A stretch of DNA of 64,000 nucleotides from Meconema thalassinum (taxonomy: Eukaryota > Arthropoda > Insecta > Orthoptera > Tettigoniidae). Under the pieces are notes generated by a model. That model made no database searches and was not told the origin of the DNA. It worked only from the letters and a program-made list of their open reading frames with translations. The stretch is taken from the NCBI GenBank assembly GCA_946902985.2, contig OX336389.2:129925572-129989571 (forward strand), in the 5' to 3' direction. Numbering within the stretch: position 1 is the first letter of the stretch; each line of letters opens with the position of its first letter. The translations under genes were made by a program, and so were the position numbers. Shown in pieces: positions 44,191-54,931 of this stretch.

Positions 44191-45045
44191 GGGGGTGAAA
44201 CTACCCCCCAAAATTGAAAAATCCCTATCTAGGAAACGAAGAAGCCTAAAATTAGGTGTGATAGCTCAAAAAATAGGGGATGATATAGGCTTTTACCTCG
44301 ATTGATCATTTCACCCCTAAAACAGTAAATAGTCATGTTATGGGAAAAAAAAAACGTGTTAAACACCTAAAAATGATAAATGAACCTAAGATCTTTTGTT
44401 TTTGATGAAAAATAGCAGGGGGTGAAACTACCCCCCAAAATTGAAAAATCCCTATCTCGGAAACGAAGAATCCTAAAATTAGGTGTGATAGCTTAAAAAA
44501 TAGGGGATGATATAGGCTTTTACCTCGATGGATCATTTCACCCCTAAAACAGTAAATAGTCATGTTATGGGAGAAAAACGTGTTAAACACCTAAAAATGA
44601 TAAATGAACCTAAGATCTTTTGTTTTTGATGAAAAATAGCAGGGGGGTGAAACTACCCCCCAAAATTGAAAAATCCCTATCTCGGAAACGAAGAATCCTA
44701 AAATTAGGTGTGATAGCTTAAAAAATAGGGGATGATATAGGTTTTTACCTCGATGGATCATTTCACCCCTAAAACAGTAAATAGTCATGTTATGGGGAAA
44801 AAACGTGTTAAACACCTAAAAATGATAAATGAACCTAAGATCTTTTGTTTTTGATGAAAAATAGCAGGGGGGTGAAACTACCCCCCAAAATTGAAAAATC
44901 CCTATCTTGGAAACGAAGAACCCTAAAATTAGGTGTGTTAGCTTAAAAAATAGGGGATGATTAGGGCTTTTACCTTGATTGCTCATTTCACCCCTAAAAC
45001 AGTAAATAGTCATGTTATGGGGAAAAAACGTGTTATACACTTAAA
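44190..45045 (-). repeat. Left 225-bp tandem repeat array of Y
   Basis: About four units contain GGGGTGAAACTACCCCCCAA, ATCCCTATCTCGGAAACG and AACAGTAAATAGTCATGTT. Spacing is about 222-229 bp. Because 225 is divisible by three, each unit carries the same 74-codon minus-strand frame ending at a stop. The frame looks like a by-product of the repeat, not a gene. Confidence 0.85.
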
Positions 45046-45154
45046 GCATAAGCATATTTGTGAAACCATGCTTTAATGGACATGTGTATGGATGATGATG
45101 GTTGTTATTATTATTAGGTAATTATGGATTAATGTGTGTATAGATAACTAACCT

Positions 45155-45372
45155 GTGGGGAGCGTGATGGCGCAGGTGCTTAGCTGCTCGTCTTTACCCG
45201 GACGGCTGGGGTTCAAATCCCGGTGACAGCGGAGGTTGGAATTTTCACTTGAAAAATCACGTGGCGTCAGGAAGGGCATTCGGCCTTAAATCCCCGGCCA
45301 AAATCAAAATGAGCCTGGTTGGCTCCGGCGACTCAAACTAATAGGGAAAAGCCGAAGAAAGAAAAAAAAAAT
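45155..45372 (+). mobile_element. tRNA-derived SINE, family F (left arm)
   Basis: The head (GTGATGGCGCAGGTGCTTAG, then GGGGTTCAAATCCCGGTGAC) is a clear RNA polymerase III promoter. The body has GGCGTCAGGAAGGGCATTCG and it ends GAAAAGCCGAAGAAAG followed by an A-run. It must have been present before the palindrome formed or have been copied by arm conversion, since the right arm has it too. Confidence 0.85.
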
Positions 45373-47718
45373 GGTAACTCACCAGTAATAGTAAACATTG
45401 GTTGGAGGTGTTGAAGAAGTCAGGATGGCCAACCCTTGCCATGGTTCACGAATGCACCCCAAAAAGTTTTACCTGTCAAGACACAGTCTACCCTGTTGCA
45501 GCCTTTAGAAAAAAAATCGAACCGGGGCCTCTGTGGTGACAGTGGACTTATTTTCATGATGATTTTTAAACAAACATAGGCTTGCATACTACCGCTGGCT
45601 TGAATCTGCACAGAGACACTGGCTTTGGTTTGCGTAGTGTGCCTTGCTGATAACAGCACAGCGACCTTGTCAGGAAGTTTCATATTACTCATTTGCTTGA
45701 TAGCGGACGTGCTCTGCACATGACTAGATCGTTGTTAGGTTTGACAAAGGCTTAGTGAACCTTATGGCAACCTTGAAATGAATGTCATGGTATAGTCGGG
45801 CTTGGAAGCCAAGACCTTAGGGTTGACAACCAAGTAGGTTAACCACTACACGGTGAGATGGTCAAATAATAATGTAACAGAACATATAGAAACGTTTTCT
45901 ATAGTTTAACGAATTGCCATACCATGAGAAGTGTAGGTAATGGAAATTGAATCCTTAGCTGATGATTATACTACTTTCCATGCCCACGTTTAAGCTATCA
46001 TGTTAGAAAAAGAATGGTATGGCTTGTTTTAAACGGAGAATAATAATTGTGTTTACTGTGAAACACAAATCTGAATTTAAAATAATTAATTTTAAATAAT
46101 TAATTTAAAATTAACTAATATAAAATTAGTTTAGTACGCTGAAGTTAAAATGAATAATGATCACGTTACAGACAGCCAGTTTCAAAGCCATGAGAACTAA
46201 GTGAACAAAGTATAAAATTCATGAGCCAGTGAGGAATTCAACATGCTGTCCTTTGGACAAGAGAGAAGCGTTCTACAGCGACCCTCAATGGTTTGGGTCA
46301 TCGTAAAGATGAAAATTAAATCTAAGCTACTACACGCTTATATACTAGAAGAAGAAATGGAAAACAATAGGTCAAATAAAGAACAGAAGGAATAAAAAAT
46401 GGCCCTCAACCCTCAAGCATGTGGATTGAGGGAGTTGGAAGGAAGGAGAGCCATGAAAGGCAGATAAAAAGTATACTAGGAGTGGCTTTGCCCCAGAGAT
46501 AATGGATAAAGAGGAGGAAAACTGGACTCAGCTCAGAAATCCCTTGGGGTCGCCAACTTCCAAACTGATCAGCCCTTGAGAGTGTAGCCATATGCAGAGT
46601 GCATCGCAAGTGGTGGGGCTATATACACCCTACCTTCTTGAGGGGGGCTTGAGCAAAAGACAGGAAATAACATGAAAATAAAAAAAAAGCAAGGCTGCCT
46701 CCTCAGGATATCAGAAAAAATAAATAAACCAGGGCCAATGAAGTTGCAAAAGGAAGAGACTCCCTAGGGCTCGGATACCCTAATCATGTTGGGGTCGGTA
46801 GAGAACAAGAGTTGAGCAAGTGTGGTCGACAGGAAATAAGACAGAGAGGAGCCTAGCACAAGTTAGTGGAAGCAATGACGGTCTCAGCTGGGACTCCGTG
46901 ATCGTCAACCTACATGACACTAGATATAACGCCCAGGGGTGGAATTAAAGACCTATATTGTTTTATATCACATGGCATGCCTTATAATGCAATACTGGTC
47001 CTAGGGTGTGCAAAATTGTATTAGAAACTCAGCTAATAATAGTGTGCTTGCCCATGATTATTTTCCCAAGGACTGATAACCATGATTTCCAAGCCCCTAA
47101 GTAAGACAAAAAACAAATGATTTTCATTTTCCAATGAGTTGGGGTGAGGTGAGTTTTCTATACACCAAACTGATGTGGTTTCCCACTTCTACTCCAGGCA
47201 AATGCACATTTGATGTTAAGAATAGTCAAATGGTTTGCAACTGCTCAATGCTAGGACCTGATTAGTGGCTTTTAAAAAAATGGAATGGAATGGAGTACAC
47301 TTCCCCCAAAACCAACAAGAGGAGTGTTCGATCCCCCACAACAACCATCCATAAAGTCAATATAAATGACTATGCACTTCAGCTCATGACGGTCTCCTCT
47401 CTCCAATCCTACCCCTTGGTGGTGAAAGGCACACTCTAATACAACCATCATAGTGACAGGTTATCTGTTAAATACCTAACTATCCCCAGATTTACCTTAA
47501 ATTTTCCTAAAATCCACTACATTTTCCGAAAATTGACCAAATGACACAACATTCCAGCAAAATTCAACAAATGACTACCAGATTTATTGAAATTCCATTG
47601 ATTTACCTAAGCATGGTTTAAACTACCTCAAATTCATATAAAATTAGACGAATATAGATGAAAATTCACTAAAATTTATCAAACTTACCCAAAGTGGGCT
47701 ACAAACCACTAAATTTAT
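45373..47718. other. Left arm debris: SINE heads, no clear gene
   Basis: A tRNA-like head on the minus strand at about 45,785-45,865 (CCGTGTAGTGGTTAACCTAC) and a SINE body near 47,160-47,470 are recognisable. The 99-codon frame at 45,420-45,719 and the 67-codon frame at 46,406-46,609 have no domain and overlap SINE-like words, so I do not call them genes. From 47,490 to 47,720 short degenerate AAATT-rich units recur. The right arm mirrors this at 56,340-58,687. Confidence 0.55.
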
Positions 47719-48096
47719 TCATTTTTTTTGTAAATTGACTACATGTACTCGAAAATTTCCTAATATTCCCTTTACATGTATGCTTTTATTGTTGTTGTTT
47801 CGTTTACCACACTCCCTGCAGACAAATACCTCAACATGACTTTCTCCTAGAATAGGAGATCCACATTCGACATGATAGCTGAGTTTCATTTCCCATAAAC
47901 TTGTCTCTGAGGTGGGTGTCAGGAAAAGGCATTCAGCTGTAAAAACCACACCCTCACATAGACTTTCATAACCTCTTACGTTGAGGTTTCTTACACTAAC
48001 GACATTAAATGATTGAACGGTTTCCTTTTCACAATTCCTGTCTATACTTTCCTCTTTAAGGTTGCAAGATGTTTGCAAGATTCCTAAAATGCAATT
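47719..48096 (-). CDS. Unknown 119-residue ORF, left arm
   Basis: The open frame lacks an ATG at the start. It is preceded by an acceptor-like GCATTTTAG, so it could be a last exon. The C-terminal half has HVECGSP and FVCRECGKRNN, a possible C-x2-C metal site with an upstream Cys. No family was recognised. The protein from the right arm is identical. Whether this reflects function or only recent arm duplication cannot be decided here. Confidence 0.35.
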   Translation of the reverse strand, partial: NCILGILQTSCNLKEESIDRNCEKETVQSFNVVSVRNLNVRGYESLCEGVVFTAECLFLTPTSETSLWEMKLSYHVECGSPILGESHVEVFVCRECGKRNNNNKSIHVKGILGNFRVHVVNLQKK

Positions 48097-49045
48097 AAAT
48101 GTAATAAATACCTTAAGATGGTTTCATTTGTTTAATGATATGGTGTTGATGATGGATATATACGTTAAGACTAATTTTTGTTAGGTCTTGACTGGCCTTG
48201 CAATTAGAAATTGACAAACCAAACATGGGTTATCTACCAAGGGAACACTTTGACCACTATGTTGGTTATTGACCAGTAAGTACAGTTCTAGTAATGAGAC
48301 AGTAATCCAACACAAACAATGAGCGCGCAATGCGGCGGAGATTGGTACCACGATGTACTGTCGTTTATGTAGCTATGTGGAATGTACATCACATATGGTT
48401 TACTTGAAGGTTTGGAGATTCCATTAAAGATATTTCTACAATAAACCATTTTCAAATGGTCATTCGTTGGAGTGAAAATATTTATTATATGGTATTTTAT
48501 GAAAACAATTATGATTTATAAAAAAAAAAATATACGTTTACTGTATTCTTATTTAATGTAAGCACTGGAGGCACTATCGACCAAAATACAGCACTATCTG
48601 GAATGTATATTGCATACTTGAAGGTTTTCTGATCCCATTAAAGATATTCCTACAATAAATGATTTTCAAGTTGTCGTTCTATGGCGTGAAATTATTTAAT
48701 ATATGATATTTGCTAAAAGGATTTACCACTGGAATTATTTTACAAGTAGTTATTTTAATGACAAACAGAGTTCACTGTTAAGAAGGTAGATCCCTATGTG
48801 GAATGTAGGATAACATGTTATACATGATACGTGACAACTGTAAGGCTTGTGATTTTTAAGATGCCTTTATCCCTATATTAATCACCCAGTTTGCAATACT
48901 GATAACTGCAATGTTACTGAAAAAAAATTGAAACAAAACAAAAACCGGCATTGAAAAACCAAAAAGTGGTTGAGCATATATATAGTGGGGAAAAGAAAAG
49001 TTTTGTAAACACTAATGTCCAACAAGACTAATTAAATCAGTAACT
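48097..49045. other. Left arm AT-rich stretch with a duplicated unit
   Basis: Two diverged copies of a roughly 220-bp unit (GGAATGTA..., ACTTGAAGGTTT, CCATTAAAGATAT, ACAATAAA) begin at about 48,379 and 48,600, and a third piece at 48,797. No coding. It is mirrored at 55,021-55,967. Confidence 0.6.
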
Positions 49046-49134
49046 GTCAGGGTGGCCGAGTGGTTAAGGCGTTTGACTTAAGATCAAATTTCCAAATATA
49101 TAAGGAAGCAAGGGTTCGAATCCCTTCCCTGACA
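49046..49134 (+). tRNA. tRNA-Leu(UAA), left arm of Y
   Basis: The 89-nt sequence folds into a canonical type II tRNA. It has a 7-bp acceptor stem GTCAGGG/CCCTGAC with discriminator A, a D arm with GGCCGAGTGGTTAAGG, an anticodon stem TTTGA/TCAAA with loop CTTAAGA giving anticodon UAA, a long variable arm closed by TTCC/GGAA, and a T arm AAGGG-TTCGAAT-CCCTT. Both internal promoter boxes are intact. The variable region (21 nt) is longer than in most cytosolic tRNA-Leu genes. It is followed by no extended SINE body, so it looks like a genuine tRNA gene captured by Y. Confidence 0.9.
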
Positions 49135-49318
49135 TAACTATTGCTTGAACATGCAAGAAAACAAGAAATATACACAAACTATGTTTATCAATTTAATCTT
49201 TTTTTTTTACAAGAGATAGACACACACAATACAGCTCTTTTGGTTTATCATTTCTTTTAAACATAACACTTGTTGAAAATTATTTTTTAGGGGATGGGGG
49301 TGTTGCTACGTTGACCCA

Positions 49319-50152
49319 TCACACGATAATAGCAGCTTTACTAAGTTCATTTTCTATATTTAATAGCTCTTTCTCATAACCAATATGACCAAGCTGTTTA
49401 CAGGCATGCAAGAGCTGTAGACGTTCGACTAATATATTAGGATCGTTCCATTTACTATTTTTTATGAATGGTTTCAGAATCTCGGGAAGCAGTTCATCAT
49501 TATCACCATTAATATGATTATCATCCTCATTATTATAATCATTTTCATAATGATGATCATTATCATCGTTATCATTACCATGATAATTTCCACCTGTGTC
49601 CACAGTCTGTTCAATGGTTTGAGTTGTCTTTGATAGTGTTGAAAGCTTCCTTTTAGATGTGCGAGAATGTTTTAACATTGTTATGTTATTATTACCACTA
49701 TTACCTTTCCCCACTAACTTTTTGATGGGGTATATTGTCTCTGATAGGGTTGAGGGCTTTTGAGATGTGGGTGCATGTCTGAACATGGGTTTCACAGGAG
49801 GTGTTAAAGTTTTCTCATTAAACAACTCGCTAACAGCATGAGTGCGTTGTAGTGTATTAAACTTGAGGTTAATATTATCTTGATTAGTACTATCTTTCTC
49901 TTGGACTTGGTTTCTTGCTTTGGTTTGGGTTTTCCTTACATTTAGACTAGCATGATTATTAAGTTTACATTCATGATTGTTTGAAGAAAGTACGTCCAAT
50001 TCTTTTGTTTTAAGCATTCCTCGACACTGTTTCGATCGTTGCTTTGAACAGCGCCAAATAACAGTTCCATTTTTATTGCTTCGTTTCACAATACATGAAT
50101 ATCCTTTATAGTATGCATAAGGCTTACCATACCTAGTCACTGATACTTCCAT
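49319..50152 (-). CDS. FLYWCH-like zinc-binding protein, left arm of Y
   Basis: The chosen ATG (50,152) gives 277 residues; an upstream TTG-opened extension adds 13. Residues 1-66 look like a FLYWCH/WRKY-GCM-type finger: RYGKPYAYYKGYSC, W33-R-C35, C43, then H60-E-C62. The last pair is H-x-C, where classical FLYWCH has H-x-H. FLYWCH fingers bind DNA or protein and are common in transposon-derived proteins. A Lys/Thr/Ser-rich linker follows, then an Asn/Asp/His-rich acidic run near 183-220 and a helical C-terminus of about 55 residues. It differs from the right copy at one residue (S271 versus R271). It is the best coding candidate of Y, and probably a regulatory or end-binding factor. Confidence 0.7.
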   Translation of the reverse strand: MEVSVTRYGKPYAYYKGYSCIVKRSNKNGTVIWRCSKQRSKQCRGMLKTKELDVLSSNNHECKLNNHASLNVRKTQTKARNQVQEKDSTNQDNINLKFNTLQRTHAVSELFNEKTLTPPVKPMFRHAPTSQKPSTLSETIYPIKKLVGKGNSGNNNITMLKHSRTSKRKLSTLSKTTQTIEQTVDTGGNYHGNDNDDNDHHYENDYNNEDDNHINGDNDELLPEILKPFIKNSKWNDPNILVERLQLLHACKQLGHIGYEKELLNIENELSKAAIIV

Positions 50153-50216
50153 ATCAACTGTCAAGCACAAACTAATCTCTAGTAAAGACAACTTGGTAAT
50201 AACAACAATAGTTTAA

Positions 50217-51050
50217 TGTGGGAGCATATATACATGCAAAAAGTGGGAGCAAAGGTGGGGGGGGTAAAAAGTGGGAGCAAAAGTGAGAGCAAATGTGGGA
50301 GAAAAACATAACTGTGAGCAAAAAGTGGGAGCAAATATGGGATCAAATGTGGGAGCAAAGCAAATATATAAAAAAAAGTGGGAGCAAATATGCTAACAAA
50401 TATGTCAACAAATATACCAGCAAAAGTAAATACACAAGTCAATATAGATTCAAGTGCAGAGAAAATATGTAAGCAAATATGAGAGCAAAAATATTGTTTT
50501 TCTAAAACAACTAGACATAACAAACTTAGTCATAACCTAACCTAACCTAACCTCACCTAACCTCACCTAACCTAACCTCACCTCACCTCACCTAACCTCA
50601 CCTCACCTCACCTAACTTCACCTAACCTAACCTAACCTAACTTAACTTCACCTAATCTAACTTGACTGAACTTTACCTAACCTAACCCATCATAACTTCA
50701 CCTAACCTAACCCATCATAACTTCACCTAACCTAACTTTACCTAATCTAACTTCACCTAACCTAACTTTCAACTCACAGATCAAAATTAAATTCTAGGCA
50801 TAGTTGAGTTGGAACCCAAGACTTCAGGGATAACACACAAGTATACTACCCACTACACCGCAAAATGGGCAAATTATCATGCAACACAACATAAAGTAAA
50901 AGTTTCCTGTAGTGTAACTCATTGGCTGTCAACCATAGTTTGGGAATTCAAACCCAAGACCTCAGGACTTTTGTTTTGAACATTATCAGAAATATTATTC
51001 CATTTACATTTTGCTGCTGCTGCTTATAGTTATAAGAGTTGGCATTAATA
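50217..51050 (-). repeat. Left arm composite unit 1: minisatellite, CCTAA array, tRNA-like heads
   Basis: From left to right: an 11-13 bp minisatellite with GTGGGAGCAAA (50,217-50,480), a degenerate (CCTAA)n array interspersed with CCTCA and CTTCA (50,530-50,768), then two tRNA-like heads in minus orientation (near 50,770-50,865 and 50,925-50,970) and a closing TTATAAGAGTTGGCATTAAT. The minisatellite makes long open frames of the FAPTFCSH type, which I regard as artefacts. Confidence 0.8.
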
Positions 51051-51640
51051 TGGAAAGCAAAAAAAAATGTGGGAGCAAAAAGTGGGTGGAAAACGTGTAA
51101 GCAGAAGTGGGAGCAAACAAGTGTGAGCAAATATGGGAGCAGAAAGTGGGAGCAAATGTGAAAGCAAAAGTGGGAGCAAAAAGACTGAGCAAAAGTGAGT
51201 GTACAAAGTAGGAGCAAAATGTGTGAGTAAAAAGTGGGGGCAAATGTGGTGTTTTACTAAAACAATCTCCCCTAACCTAACCTAAACTAACTTCACCCAA
51301 CCTAATTTCACCTAACCTAACTTTACTTAACCTAACCTTCCAACTCTCAGATCAAAAATTAAATTCTGGCCATAGTCGAGTTGGAACCCAAAACCTCTGG
51401 GATAACACCCAAGTATACTAGCCACTACATCGCGAAATGGGCAAATTATCATGCAACACAACACAAAAATAAAAAGTTTTCTGTAGTGTAACTCATTGGC
51501 TGACATTCATAGTTGAGAATTCAAACCCAAGACCTCAGGACTTTTGTTTTGAACATTATCAGAAATATTATTCCATTTACATTTTGCTGTTGCTTATAGT
51601 TATAAGAGTTGGCATTAATATGGGAGCAAAAGTGAAAGCA
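51051..51640 (-). repeat. Left arm composite unit 2
   Basis: It has the same order as unit 1 but shorter arrays: minisatellite 51,060-51,245, CCTAA-like array 51,265-51,340, heads at about 51,345-51,435 and 51,505-51,540, ending with the same TTATAAGAGTTGGCATTAAT. A third minisatellite start follows at 51,625. Confidence 0.8.
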
Positions 51641-52418
51641 AAAAGTGGGTGCAAGCATGGCTGGTTGTAGAGACTTTCATATCAACAAATACACATAAAC
51701 TAAATTTTAGTAAAGTGACTTGGCTAATAATAATAATAATATTAACAGTTTAAAAAAATTTTCAAGGGGATTGATATTTTTCAGGGTGTAATTTCCAAAG
51801 TACTGTCAAGAATAATAATTACATGAACAGATTCCAAGAACTCTAGAGTGCTTTTAAGGTTAATGATTGGCTAGGAGTGAGATAGAGCTAGCTAACCTAA
51901 GTTAACCTCAGCTCAGTAAACCTAACCTTGTCACATGGCATGTTCTACAAGTATAGACTTGCTTTGAGACTGGCTATGACGTCACAGATGAATGGCGGTG
52001 GGAGGCTGGACATGACGTTTTTATTACCCAAAAACATTTTCCTTTTTGCCAGCCTCCCACCGCCATTCATCTGTGACGTCATAGCCAGTCTCAAAGCAAG
52101 TCTATACTTGTAGAACATGCCATGTGACAAGGTTAGGTTTACTGAGCTGAGGTTAACTTAGGTTAGCTAGCTCTATCTCACTCCTAGCCAATCATTAACC
52201 TTAAAAGCACTCTAGAGTTCTTGGAATCTGTTCATGTAATTATTATTCTTGACAGTACTTTGGAAATTACACCCTGAAAAATATCAATCCCCTTGAAAAT
52301 TTTTTTAAACTGTTAATATTATTATTATTATTAGCCAAGTCACTTTACTAAAATTTAGTTTATGTGTATTTGTTGATATGAAAGTCTCTACAACCAGCCA
52401 TGCTTGCACCCACTTTTT
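51641..52418. other. Inner arms around the palindrome centre
   Basis: No gene. The mirrored words GTTAACCTCAGCTCAGTAAA and GTCACATGGCATGTTCTAC flank the centre. Open frames crossing the centre on both strands encode the same peptide, because the DNA is its own complement there. Confidence 0.7.
52010..52048. other. Unique 39-nt centre of the palindrome
   Basis: The arms close with GGAGGCTGG (52,001-52,009) and CCAGCCTCC (52,049-52,057). The sequence between is AT-rich, contains ATGACGT and is not self-complementary. Such an asymmetric loop is what a fold-back or hairpin-tip origin would leave. Confidence 0.85.
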
Positions 52419-52419
52419 G

Positions 52420-53020
52420 CTTTCACTTTTGCTCCCATATTAATGCCAACTCTTATAACTATAAGCAACAGCAAAATGTAAATGGAATAATATTTCTGAT
52501 AATGTTCAAAACAAAAGTCCTGAGGTCTTGGGTTTGAATTCTCAACTATGAATGTCAGCCAATGAGTTACACTACAGAAAACTTTTTATTTTTGTGTTGT
52601 GTTGCATGATAATTTGCCCATTTCGCGATGTAGTGGCTAGTATACTTGGGTGTTATCCCAGAGGTTTTGGGTTCCAACTCGACTATGGCCAGAATTTAAT
52701 TTTTGATCTGAGAGTTGGAAGGTTAGGTTAAGTAAAGTTAGGTTAGGTGAAATTAGGTTGGGTGAAGTTAGTTTAGGTTAGGTTAGGGGAGATTGTTTTA
52801 GTAAAACACCACATTTGCCCCCACTTTTTACTCACACATTTTGCTCCTACTTTGTACACTCACTTTTGCTCGCTCTTTTTGCTCCCACTTTTGCTTTCAC
52901 ATTTGCTCCCACTTTCTGCTCCCATATTTGCTCACACTTGTTTGCTCCCACTTCTGCTTACACGTTTTCCACCCACTTTTTGCTCCCACATTTTTTTTTG
53001 CTTTCCATATTAATGCCAAC
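52420..53020 (+). repeat. Right arm composite unit 2 (mirror)
   Basis: This is the mirror of 51,051-51,640. The GGTTAGGTT-type array is at about 52,718-52,795 and the TTTGCTCCCAC minisatellite at 52,805-53,000. Confidence 0.8.
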
Positions 53021-53855
53021 TCTTATAACTATAAGCAGCAGCAGCAAAATGTAAATGGAATAATATTTCTGATAATGTTCAAAACAAAAGTCCTGAGGTC
53101 TTGGGTTTGAATTCCCAAACTATGGTTGACAGCCAATGAGTTACACTACAGGAAACTTTTACTTTATGTTGTGTTGCATGATAATTTGCCCATTTTGCGG
53201 TGTAGTGGGTAGTATACTTGTGTGTTATCCCTGAAGTCTTGGGTTCCAACTCAACTATGCCTAGAATTTAATTTTGATCTGTGAGTTGAAAGTTAGGTTA
53301 GGTGAAGTTAGATTAGGTAAAGTTAGGTTAGGTGAAGTTATGATGGGTTAGGTTAGGTGAAGTTATGATGGGTTAGGTTAGGTAAAGTTCAGTCAAGTTA
53401 GATTAGGTGAAGTTAAGTTAGGTTAGGTTAGGTTAGGTGAAGTTAGGTGAGGTGAGGTGAGGTTAGGAGAGGTGAGGTGAGGTTAGGTTAGGTGAGGTTA
53501 GGTGAGGTTAGGTTAGGTTAGGTTAGGTTATGACTAAGTTTGTTATGTCTAGTTGTTTTAGAAAAACAATATTTTTGCTCTCATATTTGCTTACATATTT
53601 TCTTTGCACTTGAATCTATATTGACTTGTGTATTTACTTTTGCTGGTATATTTGTTGACATATTTGTTAGCATATTTGCTCCCACTTTTTTTTATATATT
53701 TGCTTTGCTCCCACATTTGATCCCATATTTGCTCCCACTTTTTGCTCACAGTTATGTTTTTCTCCCACATTTGCTCTCACTTTTGCTCCCACTTTTTACC
53801 CCCCCACCTTTGCTCCCACTTTTTGCATGTATATATGCTCCCACATTAAACTATT
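53021..53855 (+). repeat. Right arm composite unit 1 (mirror)
   Basis: This is the mirror of 50,217-51,050. The TTAGG-like array lies at about 53,290-53,530 with GGTGA variants, and the minisatellite at 53,570-53,850. Confidence 0.8.
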
Positions 53856-53909
53856 GTTGTTATTACCAAGTTGTCTTTACTAGAGATTAGTTTGTGCTTG
53901 ACAGTTGAT

Positions 53910-54743
53910 ATGGAAGTATCAGTGACTAGGTATGGTAAGCCTTATGCATACTATAAAGGATATTCATGTATTGTGAAACGAAGCAATAAAAATGGAACTG
54001 TTATTTGGCGCTGTTCAAAGCAACGATCGAAACAGTGTCGAGGAATGCTTAAAACAAAAGAATTGGACGTACTTTCTTCAAACAATCATGAATGTAAACT
54101 TAATAATCATGCTAGTCTAAATGTAAGGAAAACCCAAACCAAAGCAAGAAACCAAGTCCAAGAGAAAGATAGTACTAATCAAGATAATATTAACCTCAAG
54201 TTTAATACACTACAACGCACTCATGCTGTTAGCGAGTTGTTTAATGAGAAAACTTTAACACCTCCTGTGAAACCCATGTTCAGACATGCACCCACATCTC
54301 AAAAGCCCTCAACCCTATCAGAGACAATATACCCCATCAAAAAGTTAGTGGGGAAAGGTAATAGTGGTAATAATAACATAACAATGTTAAAACATTCTCG
54401 CACATCTAAAAGGAAGCTTTCAACACTATCAAAGACAACTCAAACCATTGAACAGACTGTGGACACAGGTGGAAATTATCATGGTAATGATAACGATGAT
54501 AATGATCATCATTATGAAAATGATTATAATAATGAGGATGATAATCATATTAATGGTGATAATGATGAACTGCTTCCCGAGATTCTGAAACCATTCATAA
54601 AAAATAGTAAATGGAACGATCCTAATATATTAGTCGAACGTCTACAGCTCTTGCATGCCTGTAAACAGCTTGGTCATATTGGTTATGAGAAAGAGCTATT
54701 AAATATAGAAAATGAACTTCGTAAAGCTGCTATTATCGTGTGA
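53910..54743 (+). CDS. FLYWCH-like zinc-binding protein, right arm of Y
   Basis: This is the mirror copy of 49,319-50,152, with the same 277-residue frame from ATG 53,910 and all four putative zinc ligands (C35, C43, H60, C62). The two genes point toward the outer ends of Y, each running from the minisatellite side toward the tRNA. A promoter was not recognised. Confidence 0.7.
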   Translation: MEVSVTRYGKPYAYYKGYSCIVKRSNKNGTVIWRCSKQRSKQCRGMLKTKELDVLSSNNHECKLNNHASLNVRKTQTKARNQVQEKDSTNQDNINLKFNTLQRTHAVSELFNEKTLTPPVKPMFRHAPTSQKPSTLSETIYPIKKLVGKGNSGNNNITMLKHSRTSKRKLSTLSKTTQTIEQTVDTGGNYHGNDNDDNDHHYENDYNNEDDNHINGDNDELLPEILKPFIKNSKWNDPNILVERLQLLHACKQLGHIGYEKELLNIENELRKAAIIV

Positions 54744-54931
54744 TGGGTCAACGTAGCAACACCCCCATCCCCTAAAAAATAATTTTCAACAAGTGTTATG
54801 TTTAAAAGAAATGATAAACCAAAAGAGCTGTATTGTGTGTGTCTATCTCTTGTAAAAAAAAAAAAAAGATTAAATTGATAAACATAGTTTGTGTATATTT
54901 CTTGTTTTCTTGCATGTTCAAGCAATAGTTA

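Larger units (their letters stand above)
42728..52009 (+). repeat. Y left arm (9.28 kb inverted repeat)
   Basis: Order from the end inward: repeat zone (42.7-45.05 kb), SINE F (45.16 kb), SINE-like debris (45.4-47.5 kb), 119-residue ORF, an AT-rich stretch with a duplicated 225-bp unit (48.38 and 48.60 kb), tRNA-Leu, FLYWCH gene, and two composite minisatellite/CCTAA units up to the loop. Confidence 0.95.

Noticed and set aside
45420..45719. 99-codon frame (and mirror at 58,344-58,643) as a Y gene
   Set aside because: It overlaps a tRNA-like CCCCGGTTCGAT word and A-runs typical of SINE debris, has no domain, and would start within unrelated sequence.
50530..50768. CCTAA array as a true interstitial telomere
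   Set aside because: It is heavily mixed with CCTCA, CTTCA and longer variants, lies inside a mobile element and is repeated in mirror image. It is not evidence of a chromosome end here.
51928..52130. Two 61-codon frames on opposite strands at the palindrome centre encoding nearly the same peptide
   Set aside because: The DNA there is its own complement, so identical peptides on both strands are a trivial consequence. No domain or start context supports translation.
50179..53890. Long FAPTFCSH-type hydrophobic, Cys-rich frames
   Set aside because: They are translations of the GTGGGAGCAAA minisatellite read on the opposite strand. Composition and periodicity follow the DNA repeat.
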